A DNA stretch of 64,000 nt. It comes from Hysterium pulicare CBS 123377. Lineage: Eukaryota > Ascomycota > Dothideomycetes > Hysteriales > Hysteriaceae. The DNA lies in NCBI GenBank assembly GCA_000467715.1, contig AJFK01000038.1:104585-168584 (forward strand). Reading direction: 5' to 3'. The notes under the pieces were generated by a model. That model had not been told where the DNA came from, did no database searches, and worked only from the letters and a program-made list of their open reading frames with translations. Shown piece by piece: positions 12,605-26,568 of this stretch (position 1 is the first letter of the stretch; every line of letters begins with the position of its first letter). The position numbers and the translations under genes were made by a program.

Positions 12605-13492
12605 ATGTCTTCCTACCTTTCAAACCTGCTAACAACCACAACCTCACGTTACAACTCCTTGCGTCGAAACTTGCTCAATGATGAGGCAGATGGCGACACC
12701 GAAGATGACTCCCACCTTTCTCGAGTACTGCGCGCATACTATACAGAAAAAGGACGGCCTTTCCCGCCCTGGCTCCCCCCCGACCCAAAAGCTCCACAAC
12801 AAGTCCCAGCGCAATTTGTATCGTCTTCTGGCAGGCAACCTGGCCAACAACCAGGCAGCATCGGTCGTGGTGGAGGTTTAAGTGATCTCTGGGATGCGCC
12901 ACAGCAGTCACAACAACAGCAAGAACCTGTCTCGCTGCGAAGAGCTCAAGGAAGAGGAGGTGGTGGACCTCGATTTCAAGGGCGACTGGGAGTGGCTAAC
13001 TCATATTCCCCTGAACCACAAGCCCAAGGCAGACCTCTCCCAAGTCAGCGAGAAGGCAGTTATCAGAGTGCATCAGCATTTGGACGTCCCGCCGCCGACC
13101 CTTCGCCACCCGCAAGTAGCGGTTCCGGAGTAACAGCGCAAGAACGACTCAAGGCTCGATTATGGGGATCTGGAAGGTCAAATAGCCCTGTACAGAGCAC
13201 CGCGACCTCTTCAAACAATTCCAGTCCAAGAACAACGCCGACACTAAGCCAAGCGGGACAAAGAAACCCCTACGAGAGGCCGAGTCAAGGACAACCCAGT
13301 GCTTCCTATCCTGACGACCGCGGTGGATACTCGGCCGGAGGTGGAGGTGGAGGTGGTAGGAACCCTTATACGTCTTCGAATTCACCTTGGTCTAGCGGTG
13401 GCGACGATCCCTACGGAGGAGGAGGAGGCTACGATGCGCCGCGACCCGGGCGAGATCGAGTAGGGTTACCAAATGGCCCTCGACCCCGGTGA
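12605..13492 (+). CDS. mso1: Mso1-like Sec1-binding exocytosis protein
   Basis: This single exon encodes 295 residues. The ATG at 12605 (with A at -3) is taken as the start; the frame is open upstream but only from a TTG. Residues 1-65 match the Sec1-binding region of Mso1: YLSNLLTTTTSRYNSLRRNL, then DGDTEDDSHLSRVLRAYY, then KGRPFPPWLP. In yeast, Mso1 binds the SM protein Sec1 and helps SNARE assembly at sites of secretion at the plasma membrane. The rest is low-complexity: Gln- and Pro-rich, then poly-Gly runs near residue 245 and 275, ending in basic Arg/Pro-rich sequence. Filamentous-fungal Mso1 homologues have such long disordered tails. The gene is divergent from the AAA ATPase gene. Confidence 0.85.
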   Translation: MSSYLSNLLTTTTSRYNSLRRNLLNDEADGDTEDDSHLSRVLRAYYTEKGRPFPPWLPPDPKAPQQVPAQFVSSSGRQPGQQPGSIGRGGGLSDLWDAPQQSQQQQEPVSLRRAQGRGGGGPRFQGRLGVANSYSPEPQAQGRPLPSQREGSYQSASAFGRPAADPSPPASSGSGVTAQERLKARLWGSGRSNSPVQSTATSSNNSSPRTTPTLSQAGQRNPYERPSQGQPSASYPDDRGGYSAGGGGGGGRNPYTSSNSPWSSGGDDPYGGGGGYDAPRPGRDRVGLPNGPRPR

Positions 13493-14007
13493 AGAATCAC
13501 ATTGCATGGTTTTCATTTTGTATGGGCGTCTTGTCGAGCGTTGAGCGGGCTCATTACAGGCGTTGGATTGCGGATATTTCTCTGGGTCATTATTCGCCAA
13601 TCTGTATATATGGAGGCCATTACAAAGGCTGGCGAACTGACTGTACGAGCCTATGGCGCTTCTCGCCTGGATATTCATCATGGACACTATCTAGATACTA
13701 ATTATGCTGGTTTATTTCGACTGTTCGATGGCTGCCTTGAAATGGTGAGGTGATGGCTGAAAGACGCGCAGACGCTGGCGCAAAGCCCCCGCGATCAGGG
13801 ACGTCATCCCGCCGGAGCAGCTGATGGGCTCAGTCACCCCTCCTAACTACGCCTCGCTACAAGAGCTCTACCGATCGCGTGTCTAACCTGTGTATCTACA
13901 CTCACAGCCTTATCCGAATCTAATAAATTCCATTCACCAAGTCGATACAGAACCGCTCCTCGCCTCCTCCATTTTTTGACTGCCTCCGAGTTGCCGCTCA
14001 CACCGAG
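13493..14007. other. Intergenic gap
   Basis: 3' region of the Mso1 gene and promoter plus leader of the Gyp7 gene. Two overlapping short open frames run just past the Mso1 stop but have no recognisable content. Confidence 0.45.
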
Positions 14008-16713
14008 ATGGCTTCACCGGCTTCTCCGCAAAGCCCTCCGTCTCCCTCAGCATCCTTTTATGATTTGAGCGATGACGAGGAAGGCGAATATCATACTATC
14101 CGGCATACAAGCAGTGGAAGGGGTGTAAAGTTGCTCTACACCAAGAGCAAGGTCAGTCTCATGGAACGCTGTCGAGTGGCGGTGCATCAGTCGTACACAT
14201 TAGGAACATAGTTCTAACAATTTGACTATAGGTCTACGTACATCCCACACCGTCCTCTAAAGATAACATACCGGGTTTCATTGCTCTTGTGCAGCAAAAA
14301 GCCCCCTCATCTACTAACGATGCTCGGCCAACATCCTCCTCCTCCGCCAAAAGCCTTCACGCGTCATCCTTACTTCTGGCCTGGGTGCCTGAAAAGTCCC
14401 TTGGAGATGCATACGATACCTACGTAAAGGTCGATCTGTCAGATTCTGCGTCGCCCCCAAAACAAACTTATCTCGTTCCACCCCCTCCCACGACCACCAC
14501 ACATAGCAGTGCAGTAGGCACTTATGCCTTTGCTGTGCCCGTGAGCGAAATATACTCTCTGTTGGTGCGCCCACCTAGTATAGGTTGGTGGTTTGGTAGT
14601 GTAGTGGTGAATACCCGTGCTGGAGATAGCTTTCCCGCCTTGTTTTTCCATGATAGCGAATGCCAATCAACAATCTTGCAAAGGAAGAAATTAGCGCGTG
14701 AGAGTTTTGATCCGTTTGGTGATGGAGGAGGTATGTTTTGGGGAGGTGACGAAGTCCTACGGTGGCTCAAAAGATATGTTACGGTAGAGCGATCAGGGGC
14801 TGAACCCAGTATATACCTGATCGAGCCTACTGCCGATGACCAGCTTTCATTCGGCCAGAAGCCTACAACTTCGAAGAAGTCTGAAGACACGAATGCGGAA
14901 GCATCAACTTCGTCTCCAGCGAGGAGAGATGGTGGTATGGATCCCGTTACCAAAGCGTTGAAAGAAGCCAGATGGAGTTTCTTGGAGAAGCTTAGCCAGG
15001 TTACAACATTCACGAGAAGGACGGCACAAGCAGTGGCGGAGAACCCCAAGATACCACCACAGGTCCGACGATTAATGAAAAACCCGGACGTCCAAGTACT
15101 CCAGGAAGAATTCGACAGCGCAAGAATTTATCTCGCTAGATGGGCCATGGGAATTGCCGAGCAAAGCGAAAGGGAACGAAATCAGCGGATATGGACGGCA
15201 AAAGATGTGTTGGAGATGGAAGATAGTGCAGTTGGCGAGTTTGAAATCCTCGACATTGAAGCAGCGAAGTTGTCTATGAGCGAGCGTAGAAAGCCGGTGA
15301 CGATGACAGAGTGGAAGGGTTTCTTTGATCCAACGTCCGGGAGATTACAACTTACCCCAGATGAGGTCAAGGAGCGCATCTTTCACGGTGGGCTACATCC
15401 CGATGATGGAGTCCGAAAAGAAGCCTGGATGTTTTTACTTGGGGTTTATGATTGGGATAGCTCCGCCGAAGAACGACATGCGAGTATGAATAGCCGACGC
15501 GATGAATATGTTAGACTCAAGGGTGCTTGGTGGGAACGAATGGTTGAGGGTCACAAGACACCGGAGGATGAGGAATGGTGGAAGGAGCAGAAAAGCAGAA
15601 TAGGTATTGGATCACCAAAATCTTCTTGCTTCATGTCATTCGACTAACTTAACCCCATTGTATGGGGTGCGTGCTGTAGAAAAGGATGTGCACCGAACAG
15701 ATCGAGCCATTCCTATCTTCGCTGGAGAAGACATCCCGCACCCGGATCCGGACTCTCCTTTTGCTGACGTCGGCACAAATGTTCACCTCGAACAGATGAA
15801 GGATATGCTTCTAACCTACAACGAATACAATAAGGACCTCGGGTATGTCCAAGGCATGAGCGACCTCCTTGCTCCTATCTATGCCGTGATGCAAGATGAT
15901 ACAGAGGCTTTTTGGGGGTTTGTTTGTTTCATGGATCGCATGGTAAATTAACCCAAATACTTTGATTGAACATAGATCTAAATTATTTCTCAGGAGCGAA
16001 ACTTTCTCAGAGATCAATCGGGCATGCGCAAACAGCTCCTGACTCTTGATCAGCTTGTGCAGCTCATGGATCCGAAGCTCTACCTTCATCTGCAGTCCGC
16101 CGATTCAACGAACTTCTTCTTTTTCTTCCGCATGCTGCTAGTATGGTACAAGCGAGAATTCGAATGGGTTGATGTACTCCGGCTGTGGGAGTCACTTTGG
16201 ACGGATTACCTCAGCAGCAACTTCCACATTTTCATCGCGTTGGCAATCCTTGAGAGACATCGCGATGTCATAATGGAACATCTCAAACATTTTGATGAAG
16301 TTCTGAAATACAGTAAGCCGTCGCGGTCCCTCTTTTAACACGATTTCACTCATTCATTCCCTTTAGTCAACGAACTGTCCGGTACAATTGAGCTTCAAAG
16401 TACCCTCATCCGCGCCGAGTCTCTATTCCGCCGCTTTCAGCGTACCGTAGAGACCATCGACAAAAAAGATAACTTCCCAGAGGCACCTCAGGCCCGACAA
16501 CGCAAATCCATCTCCTCTCCACCAACATCACCTCCTCCGTCTGGCTCTTCGAGTTCCGCTGCCACGTCTACAGGCACAGATAAGGGCAAGCAGAATGCTA
16601 GCACCGATAAAGAGAAAGTAATTAGTCCTGAGCTAAGAAGTCTGCTGAGCAGAAAAGTTGAGAAGTTGGAGAAGGCGGAGATTGTAAAACATGGTGGAGG
16701 CGTTGGAACGTAG
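14008..16713 (+). CDS. gyp7: Gyp7-like TBC-domain Rab GTPase-activating protein
   Basis: Five exons, 14008-14151, 14232-15603, 15680-15942, 15994-16312 and 16367-16713, encode 814 residues. The N-terminal half resembles the Gyp7 N-terminal Rab-binding region, with the GWWFGS and GGDEVLRWLKRYV segments. A TBC domain starts near residue 375 (FHGGLHPDDGVRKEAWMFLLGVY). The arginine finger lies in the IxxDxxR motif (Arg511, built across intron 2) and the glutamine finger in GYVQG (Gln563). Both dual-finger residues are therefore present, so the GAP should be active. Yeast Gyp7 acts on Ypt7/Rab7 in vacuole fusion. The tail beyond residue 730 is Ser/Pro/Lys-rich. Introns are 51-80 nt. All junctions preserve frame. 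Confidence 0.9.
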
Positions 16714-17121
16714 GGGGTTGAGGTTTTCGTGATACATGATGCATGATGGTTTTGGAAGGCGTTCTGGAAGCGATCTCTTAAGCAAGGATATCGGTGGATT
16801 TGGGGATACTTTCTCCTCCAGACAAGAAAAGAAATGATTTGACTGAGATCTTTTGTGGTGCTTCACGGTGATACTAAGTTCTAAACCCATGCTCGAAAGC
16901 GACCAATAGCAAAAGTCCCCAAATCGAAACGAGTTATTCTGTCAAGGGAAACTTCACATCATCCACACACATCAACTGGCCAAAAAGATGTTCATTTATT
17001 TAGACATGACCAACAGATCGCAAAAGCCCCAAACCCTCAAAATGACTCAGAAAAAATCCCCCATAATGCAACCAAAATGCAACCCCCCACCTCCTCCAAC
17101 CACCCAACCCCCCCGATCCCT
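16714..17121. other. Convergent 3' region
   Basis: This gap between two convergent stop codons holds the 3' ends of the Gyp7 and mannanase transcripts. No gene is seen. Confidence 0.45.
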
Positions 17122-18400
17122 CTACACAACCTTCTTAGCCAACATAGCCTTGGCATGTATCTGCATCAAGATATCATACGCCCAATCCGCAGGATACACA
17201 CTCAAACCATCACCCCAATCCCTCAGATTATTATATCCAAACTGCCAGAAAAGGTCGAGCGCGATCTTCGTATCTTTCAGCACCGTCTGCTGCCACGCGA
17301 CCTCGGAGTGGTTGCCGGACCACAGGCCGCCGAACTCCTCGAGCACGAGCGGCTTGCTGTAGTTGGAGGCGGCGCGGTCGTGCTGCTTCAGCCAGTCGGC
17401 GCCCCAGCTGGCGTTGTAGCCCCACGACGCCGGGTACATGTGCATGGTGGCGTAGTCGAGGGTGGGGATTTTAAGATTCGCGAGCCAGTCGATGCCTTCG
17501 GTGCCCATGTACGCGTAGGTGTTATCGCCGATGCCGCTTCCTTTGTTGAAGAAGCCCTCGTCACCTAGCGCAACGAGATGATTAGGATCTAGAGACTTGA
17601 CGTAGGCGGAGGTGTCCGTGGCCCATTGCGTGATGACCGAGGTCTGGCAGAAGTGGCAGCGGGGCTCGTTGGCCAGCACCCAGGAGAAGATGGCGGTGCT
17701 ATTCTGGTAGCGCTTTACGATGAACTTGACGTAGTCGCGGTAGGCGTCCTGCGAGGGCTTGTCGGTCCACCAGGTGGTGTCGGTGCCGCCGAAGGCGTTG
17801 TTGTAGCTGGCTATGCCGCCGAAGTCGCTCCAGTTGTTGACGAAGGGGATGATGAGTTTGACGTTGTATTTCTCGGCGAGGCGGACGACCGTGTCGAGAC
17901 GGGGGATTCCTGTAGTTAGTGTCAGTAATGGATTTGGTAGAAAACAATGCACAAATAGAAATGCGAGTAGAAGGATAACACGTACCATTTGGACCCATAT
18001 TGATGAATGAGCCAGTGGCATTCAGCATCTGGAAATAGACTTCTTTCGCCCCGGGATCGGCAGTCACAGATCCGAACCCATATACTCTCACGACTTTCAG
18101 CTGTGCCTGATTGGAAAGAATTAGTACAATAGAGATGGCTTTCTCAAGTCAGGGGGGGTTAGGCCACACTTTCGAAATGATGCGAAGGACGTCTTCCACG
18201 TCACTATCGTTCATGACATGGGACAACCACCAAGCGTTTGTCCCCGCCAGATACGAAGGTCCCTTCCCATCGATATCAAACACGCGGCCAACCGACTTCA
18301 CAAAAGCGCCATTTGCGGCGCCGGCGGCGCGACTCGAGATGGGTTTTGCTGAGACTCCGATCAGAGCAAGGCCTGCTGCAAAGGCCGTGGAGAACTTCAT
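17122..18400 (-). CDS. Secreted GH5 endo-1,4-beta-mannanase
   Basis: Exons 18400-18170, 18106-17986 and 17909-17122 encode 379 residues. Residues 1-18 form a signal peptide (hydrophobic core, cleavage near VSA-KP), so the enzyme is secreted. The GH5 fold is clear: residues AGTNAWWL, LKVVRVYGFG, IPFVNNWSDFGG, the acid/base Glu199 in LANEPR, the HMYP motif, and the nucleophile Glu309 in LEEFGG. This matches fungal mannan endo-1,4-beta-mannosidases, which cut mannan and galactomannan in plant walls. No carbohydrate-binding module is attached. The first intron has a perfect TACTAAT branch but a weak GTGTGG donor. Exon 3 is unusually GC-rich at third positions compared with the neighbouring genes. 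Confidence 0.9.
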
Positions 18401-19762
18401 GGTTAGTAAGTAGGACGGCCGCCGAATTTTACAAAAAGAACGACAAAGAAAGGGAAAGTAAAAACGGGGCCAAGGTCCCCTCCATATCTATTGAACTTTT
18501 TTCTGTACTGCTCATCCCCCCTCCATCTCTCCATATTGCGAAACTATGGACGACACACCACACCTGATGGTCTCTGCAATATGCCGATCCGGGGTAACGG
18601 GGTCAGGGCACGGGGAACATGCTCGGAGTCTAGAGCATATAAAGAGCGATTTAGAGCTCTCGGAGGGTTTGAGTGGATGGTTGAATGCTAACAAGAGGTG
18701 ATGTACTCTAAAGGGGATATTAATGAACTTTAACTTGGGCCCTTTTAACGCGGGGTTGCGCTACTGAGCACCACGGACAATATACTACGCGACAACGGCA
18801 GATAGGATCGCGAACGTTTAGACACCGGCACTGGGCGCGCCGTAGATCTAGACGATTGCATTATGCAGGCACGGAGGATGAAGAGCTTGAACTGTGCGAA
18901 GGAAAGCTTGTCGGCAGATCCCCATTAGATGTGGGGAGCTTGGCCAGAAACCGCCAAGCGCGGATGTCTCTCCCAGCCTCTCGCGTTCAACACCATGGGC
19001 CGAACCATAGACCCAGTTAATATGGGAGCTCATGCTTATATAATTCTCCGGTTCTACACGGTCAGCTCAGGAGTGGTTCGATAGTGGGTTGTTCGGAGGA
19101 CCTGGCGAGGATGTGGTAGAAAGAGGGTAATCTATTTACCTTGACTAATGCGGATAATCATGTACAGTGCTCTTAGACGGGAGAGAACCTAAATTCAACC
19201 ACCTGAGTGGCATCTACCTCGGTTTAGGTGGCATCAAAAGAAAAGGCCCCACCAACTTTCCATATTTCATTGCTGCTTTTCTTCGATTCAATTCTGCAAC
19301 ATGTTTTCAGGAAATTGGAAAACAAACATAGAGAAGTAGTCATTGTAGGGGGGGTTAAACATGAATCAGATATTAGCACTTTACGAGCTGTGAGACTGCT
19401 TAGGCATTAGCAACACCGGTTATAGGCAGCATCGGCTTAGGGTCGGTAGTGAGCACCCTAGGTACGTAAAAGAACACGGAATTAATTTACGGCAGTAGTT
19501 CTAGCCGACATTTTTGAAGGCGCATAGATCTTTACAGCTGAAAATAGAAATGTCTGGCTGCCCATACACATAAACCCTGACAACTATAGGAATATTCGCT
19601 GGATCCACAGAAGCACTGCACCAAATCGACAATACACGTACAGCTCAGGTCCTCTCATCATTTTGCTCTTCGAAAGTCGAGATAACATAGTTGGGTATCT
19701 AAGAAACCGTATCCACTTTTCCAAGAAAGGACTCCAGATAAACGAGTGCTGAAATTCCTCAC
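18401..19762. other. Intergenic gap upstream of the mannanase
   Basis: This 1.36-kb gap holds the mannanase promoter and the 3' flank of the Dhr1 gene. There is no supported gene. Confidence 0.45.
18589..18755. promoter_or_regulatory. Two CreA-like motifs upstream of the mannanase
   Basis: CCGGGG at 18589-18594 and GCGGGG at 18750-18755 fit the SYGGRG consensus bound by the fungal carbon-catabolite repressor CreA/Cre1. They lie about 190 and 350 bp upstream of the mannanase start. The motif is short and can occur by chance, so carbon repression is only a reasonable guess. Confidence 0.25.
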
Positions 19763-22700
19763 TCAACCCACCACCTTTTCAACAACCCACCGCCCTCCCT
19801 CCTCCTTCCTCTGCACAACCCTCCTATCACCCAGTCCCCACCCCATTCCCCCCTTCTCCCCCACGAGACTAAGTTCGACCTCACATTCTCTCCTCTCTAG
19901 CCCGTTCTTCGCCCTTGCCAACTCTACAATCTTCCCCTTCGGCTTCGAGACGCCAAGCAACGGCGTCCCAAGCGCAATATTAACAATTTGAGGCCGCGTA
20001 ACAGGCGTGAGAGGATGCATTCTAGTTTTAAGAACTCTATCACTGGAGATGGTGGACGGTGCGGCGCGTTGCAGATGGGAGTATATTATAAATCCAGGGA
20101 GTTTAGGAGGTGGAGTTCTAGCGAGGAGTGATGAAGGATGGATATAGACGTATTGTTCTGCGGGATCGGAAGTGTGTGGCCGACCTATTTGGGAGGGGAA
20201 GAGAGTCAGGTATGGGACGTCGATAGCCGTTTTGGGTTTTCGGGGAAGTTCGGGTGGGATGGGGGCTAGGTCTGCACGCATGGCGACTTGGTCGATGAAA
20301 CCTGCAGCGCATATTTGTTTTAGTATGTTTATGGTTTTGTCGGTTGGTGGGGGAAGTTTTGGTTGGTAGGCGCCGATGACTGCTGGGCGGTGCGTTCGGA
20401 CGATGGTGGTGAGTTGCATTCGCAGTTGGCTTGCTTCGTGGAGGGCTTTTGTGTTTAGGAACATCTTTTCGCAGAAACCCTCATGATCAGCTTCATGTGC
20501 ATAAGCACATACTGCATTGTTAAATTTGATGCAATCACTCTGTTTTGCGTTGGTAGCGAGTTGAGCCTGCGCAGCGTTGTATGCTTTTCGTAATCGAGAT
20601 CGTTCTGCAGCTTCTAGGTTATCCTCTTCTGTTCGAATGGCGGACAAATCTTGAAGTGGTTCTCTCAGCCCAAGCTTGTTTTCTGGGATGATAAGCTCAG
20701 GAACCGACAATGAAGCAACCAAGGCGATGGTCTGAGCGGTGAGGTTTTGGGCAATGCCCATTACTAGCATCCGAGCGAATCGAGGATTGAGTGGATAGAG
20801 AGAAAGTTCATTTCCTAGCTTCGTCACCTGTCCATCGGAAGAGATTGCTCCTAAATAGGACAGTAGCTTCTCCGCCTTTTGCAGGCTGTCTCGATCAGGT
20901 GGAGTGGGGAAAGGGAAGTTGATGACTGGAGCACCCATGCTCTTGAGCTGTAGCACAACACCCTCAAGAGGTGTTCGTGATATCTCCGGGTCAGCATACT
21001 CTTCGAAGTCTCGTTCAAAGACAGCCGAGGAGTAACTTCGATAGCAATGTCCAGGTCCAGTACGACCCGCACGACCAGCTCGCTGATTCGCACTCGCTTT
21101 ACTAATCCATCCTACCTCGAAGCTCTGAACTCCAGTAACAAGATCATATTTCTTTTCCTTGGCTCTACCGCAGTCAAAGACATATCGAATTCCTGGAATC
21201 GTTAAACTGGTCTCTGCTACGTTTGTAGCCAGTACGATCAACCGTGAACCGTCAGGTGGAGGCTCAAACACTCGTAGTTGCTGATTCGTTGGTAACTGGG
21301 AGTATAGAGGGAGAATATGAACTTTCATGATAGCATCTTCCGCGGCTTCTTCCCCGATGTCGAATTCACGATCGTCTTCATCGTCCAATCCACCAATTAT
21401 TGACTCGTCATCAGAACCATCGTTGTCTTGGTAATCATCAGCCTTCTGACCCAACTCGATATCCTCGGTCTCTAAAGGAGCTTCTGCGGGCGATATAACC
21501 ACTTGTCCGGCCTTCGCTTCCTGACCTTGTGTTGAGGCAAATGTCTGTTTCAACCGCTTAGCCAAATGAGTGATTTCATTCTGTCCAGTCAGAAACACCA
21601 GCATGCCCCCTCGAGGTAATTTACGATGGCCTCTGCAGACTTTTCGAAATGCTTCGTCGACGTAGTCCCTCTGGGTCTTCCGGGCAAAATGGTTTGTGAC
21701 AGGATATTGTCGACCTTCAGCTTTCAACAAAGGTGGTGGACCTTGTCGAAATAGCCGCTTGTTTTCGGTAAAGTCTGATATTCTTAGTGTAGCAGACATG
21801 ATTATGAGCTTTAAGGGTTGCTTTTTGGGATCTTCTCGTGCCATTTCGGCCCGAAGATCAACAATCCTACTCAACATTCCAATGAGAATGTCCGTATTCA
21901 CACTTCGCTCGTGAGCTTCGTCAATGACGATAGCCGAGTACTTCGTCAAAACAAAGTCCCGAGAAATCTCCCTTAGCAGTACGCCATCTGTCATGAATTT
22001 GATAGCAGTGTTGGTGGTCGTCGAGGTATCGAATCGAATCTGATACGATACTTTCGATCCAGCATCTCCGAGCTCATCACCCACTCGTTTCGACATGCTA
22101 ACAGCAGCTACTCGTCTTGACTGTGTTACTCCAATCATTCCAGGAGTAGGGCCATCTGGAGCTCCATATCCGGATTCGTATAAGAATTGAGGTACTTGCG
22201 TCGTTTTACCACTACCGGTCGCGCCCCAAACGACCACCACGTTGTGATTATGTATAGCTTCCATAATCTTTTGTTCTTCGGCTACGATGGGTAATTGCAG
22301 ACGTGCTTCTTGTATCTCTGGTGTTCTCTGGACGGCTACGCTGAATGCTTTCCGAGTTGCATCCGTAGCTGTCTTTGTCTCCAGCTCAGGAGGTAGAGGG
22401 TCCATCTCCGGGGCACGTGGTGTGAAATTGATCGGTTTCGCAGGTGTTGTATCAGTTATAATGGAGGAAGGTGTAAATCCTATTGCTTCATGTCTCCGCT
22501 GTGTGGCCCATGCCTTAAAAGCTGAAGTTCGTTCCCTTTTCGAAGCCTTCTCGTCCTCGTCCATACTTGTTGCACTGTCTTCCTCCTCCTCTTCCGATGT
22601 TTCCTCCGAACCAGAAGAATCCTCGTTCTCTACGTCGCTTGAATGCTCTTCCACAAAGGCCTCAATATCTGACTCGATCAAATCCTCAGAACCAGCATCC

Positions 22701-23655
22701 TCGTCCTCAGAACTGAATCCTTCCCACTCCAATTCCTCGATTGCTGGTATTGTCGTGTTTCTGGTCTTCGCCTTCTTTCTCATTTGGATGACAGGCTTTC
22801 CCTCCTCATCAACCTCAAGAGGTCTCTTGAGACCACTACCGAAGCTCGTTGCAGGATCGGGCAATCCTATTGATTGTATCGACGGCGGTACAACTCCAGG
22901 ATCTCCTTCCCCGGCATCCACGCCATTTACGATCGATGTTTGCTCTTGAGGTTCCTTCAACAATTCTGTCGCCGCTGTAATATCACTCTTCGGTTCCTCG
23001 AGTTTATTAGTCACCTCCGCTGTGTGCTGCATTTGCTCTTCCTCCCCAACGGGACTCTCCGCAACCTCACTGACTTCCCTCGCCTCCCTTTTCTCCAAAA
23101 GTAACCCCTCATTCTTCTCAACATCAATCCCTGCCCTCCTCTCGTTCATAGCCCTCGCCAATCTCTCCCTCTTACTCTCCGACACTCTCCCTAGCTTTTT
23201 CGAGCTCTGGAATAAGGACGTATCGACTTTATGCGCAGCGAGTTTCTTGAGCAGGGATAGGTTTTCTTCTTTGCGGAGTTTGGTATCCTAAGCCAAAGAC
23301 CATAAATTAGCAATTGTTTTTGAGAATAAGTACAGCAATAGGACCTGTCCCGGCAATTCAAGCCTGGAGCTTGGGATAATTTGGGGTCGTGGGAAGAAAA
23401 AAGACTTACAATATACTTATCCAACCTCTTCCTCTTCTTCCCACTCATTTTTCCCTGCGACTCCCTCACCAATTCCTCCCGCAACACCCTCTTCCTCTCC
23501 TCCCTTTCCACCTTCTCAACCGGCAAGATCTCCGCCGCATTCGAATCCACCGCATTAGCTTCACCAGCATTATTCCCTCTTCTTCCTCCTCCATTCTGCA
23601 GCTTCTGCCTCGCAAGGACTTTATGCTTCCGCTGCCTCGGCACAAATTTCGGCAT
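19763..23655 (-). CDS. dhr1: DEAH-box RNA helicase Dhr1/Ecm16 (DHX37 family)
   Basis: Exons 23655-23410 and 23287-19763 (122-nt intron) encode 1256 residues, close to yeast Dhr1. The basic N-terminus MPKFVPRQRKHK is typical of this family. Residues about 265-330 are acidic Glu/Ser/Asp-rich. The helicase core shows motif I GATGSGKTT (residues 437-445), motif II DEAH (538-541), motif III SAT, a NVAETSLTIPG block and motif VI QRAGRAGRTGPGHCY, followed by the winged-helix, ratchet and OB-fold regions. In yeast the enzyme acts in the nucleolus to release U3 snoRNA from pre-18S rRNA. The short region between motifs III and V contains an acidic insertion (residues about 685-735). The gene shares a 212-bp divergent promoter with the PAC3-like gene. 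Confidence 0.93.
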
Positions 23656-23867
23656 CGCGGACTGTATAAAGAGGAAGCAATGTATCTAGAAACATTTCGC
23701 GAAATCCATCTCGAAATTTTGGCGGGGTCGGGAACTCGACTCTTTTTCGCCGAGGGCGGTGAGATGGCAGAATCTGGAATATCCATGCCAAGCGATGAAG
23801 CTCCAGAGCTGCCTCAAACTCTCTCTATTTTTTATAACCGACGAGAGAGGGAAGAGAAGAATTCATT
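23656..23867. promoter_or_regulatory. Short divergent promoter, Dhr1 / PAC3
   Basis: Only 212 bp separate the two start codons, so both promoters overlap. No clear TATA box is visible in either direction. Confidence 0.5.
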
Positions 23868-24430
23868 ATGGCTGAATCGACGGATTATAAAGTCCAAGAA
23901 CTCCCCTTCCCCGCGAAATCAAAATCCTCAACCGCGAGCATAAACGACGTAGAAACTACAGCGACATGCATCTACTTCTCCGATAAAATCCTAATAACGA
24001 TTTCTCAGTCCGGACGGTTGGCGCATTGGGTACATCTCCCCTTCTCTCAGCTCTTTGTCATCCCATTTGTCCTTTCCGGTATCCACTTTACTAATTAAAT
24101 GACTGCCTAAAGGTCCACGTCCCCCTCGACATCACAACCACCGATTCCTCCCTCACCAGCACATCTTACCTTGAAGAAGACCTTCCTCCCTCAGACCTAT
24201 TACCAATGACACACCTCACGGCGACGACGGTTCTAGGAGGCACAGTACCGGAAATAGATACATGGGGTCAATTACTAGCGACGCAGATCGCCAGCGCGAT
24301 TGTGACGCGGGATTCGGGCGAGAAGAGGATGGTGGTTGTTGGGATGGGGTTGGAGAAAGGGATGAGTGAGGAGGGGAGGGGAAGGGAGGCGTTTGCGGAG
24401 GTTGTGGGGTTGGTTTTGGGGGTTTTGTGA
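23868..24430 (+). CDS. Proteasome assembly chaperone 3-like protein
   Basis: Exons 23868-24029 and 24113-24430, with an 83-nt intron carrying an ACTAAT branch, encode 159 residues. The pattern TATCIYFSDKILITISQSGR, then VHVPLD, then TVLGG and the C-terminal FAEVVGLVLGVL follows PSMG3/PAC3 (yeast Irc25/Poc3). This small protein pairs with PAC4 to guide assembly of the proteasome alpha ring. The match covers the whole length, but the family is short and divergent. A variable segment follows the intron (residues 60-75). The helicase gene lies divergently upstream. Confidence 0.75.
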
Positions 24431-24958
24431 AAGGGTTGTGTTTGAGAGGATATTTGGTGGTTGTTGCATGTTTTAGATGGGATGGAGTTACGATCAGGCT
24501 GAGATATTTGTGATTTCTATTGCATGGGCGGAGTTATGGGCGCTGGGGAAAGAATCAAGTTATCATTGCTGAGGAAGCACGTCTTATTTCGATATGAAAG
24601 GGGAAAGGCATATCGCATTGCATATAATAAGCCATGGGCTAGGAGGAAGGGGCATGAAAACAGGAAATGAGCCAATTGAAAAGAGGATGTGAGGAATTCT
24701 AAGCTACAATCTTTGATTGCTGCATCTCATGCACCTTGCCAACCTAAGCTTCCCCCATAACAAAACGGCCAACAAACATTTGGCCCACCTCGCCATTTTG
24801 TGAACACTTGAGATGTGAAAAGCCCAGGCACGACAGAGTCCCAACCAATTGATATCCCCGCTAGTAGGCTTGCCTTGACAATATCTATTACCGCGCACAC
24901 ATACTCGCTGGAACAAATTAGTGAGTGGACATCTGGAGGTGGAGACGAGATGAATACC
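24431..24958. other. Convergent 3' region
   Basis: This gap between the PAC3-like stop and the actin stop carries their 3' untranslated regions. No gene is seen. Confidence 0.5.
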
Positions 24959-26568
<1,610 letters not shown>

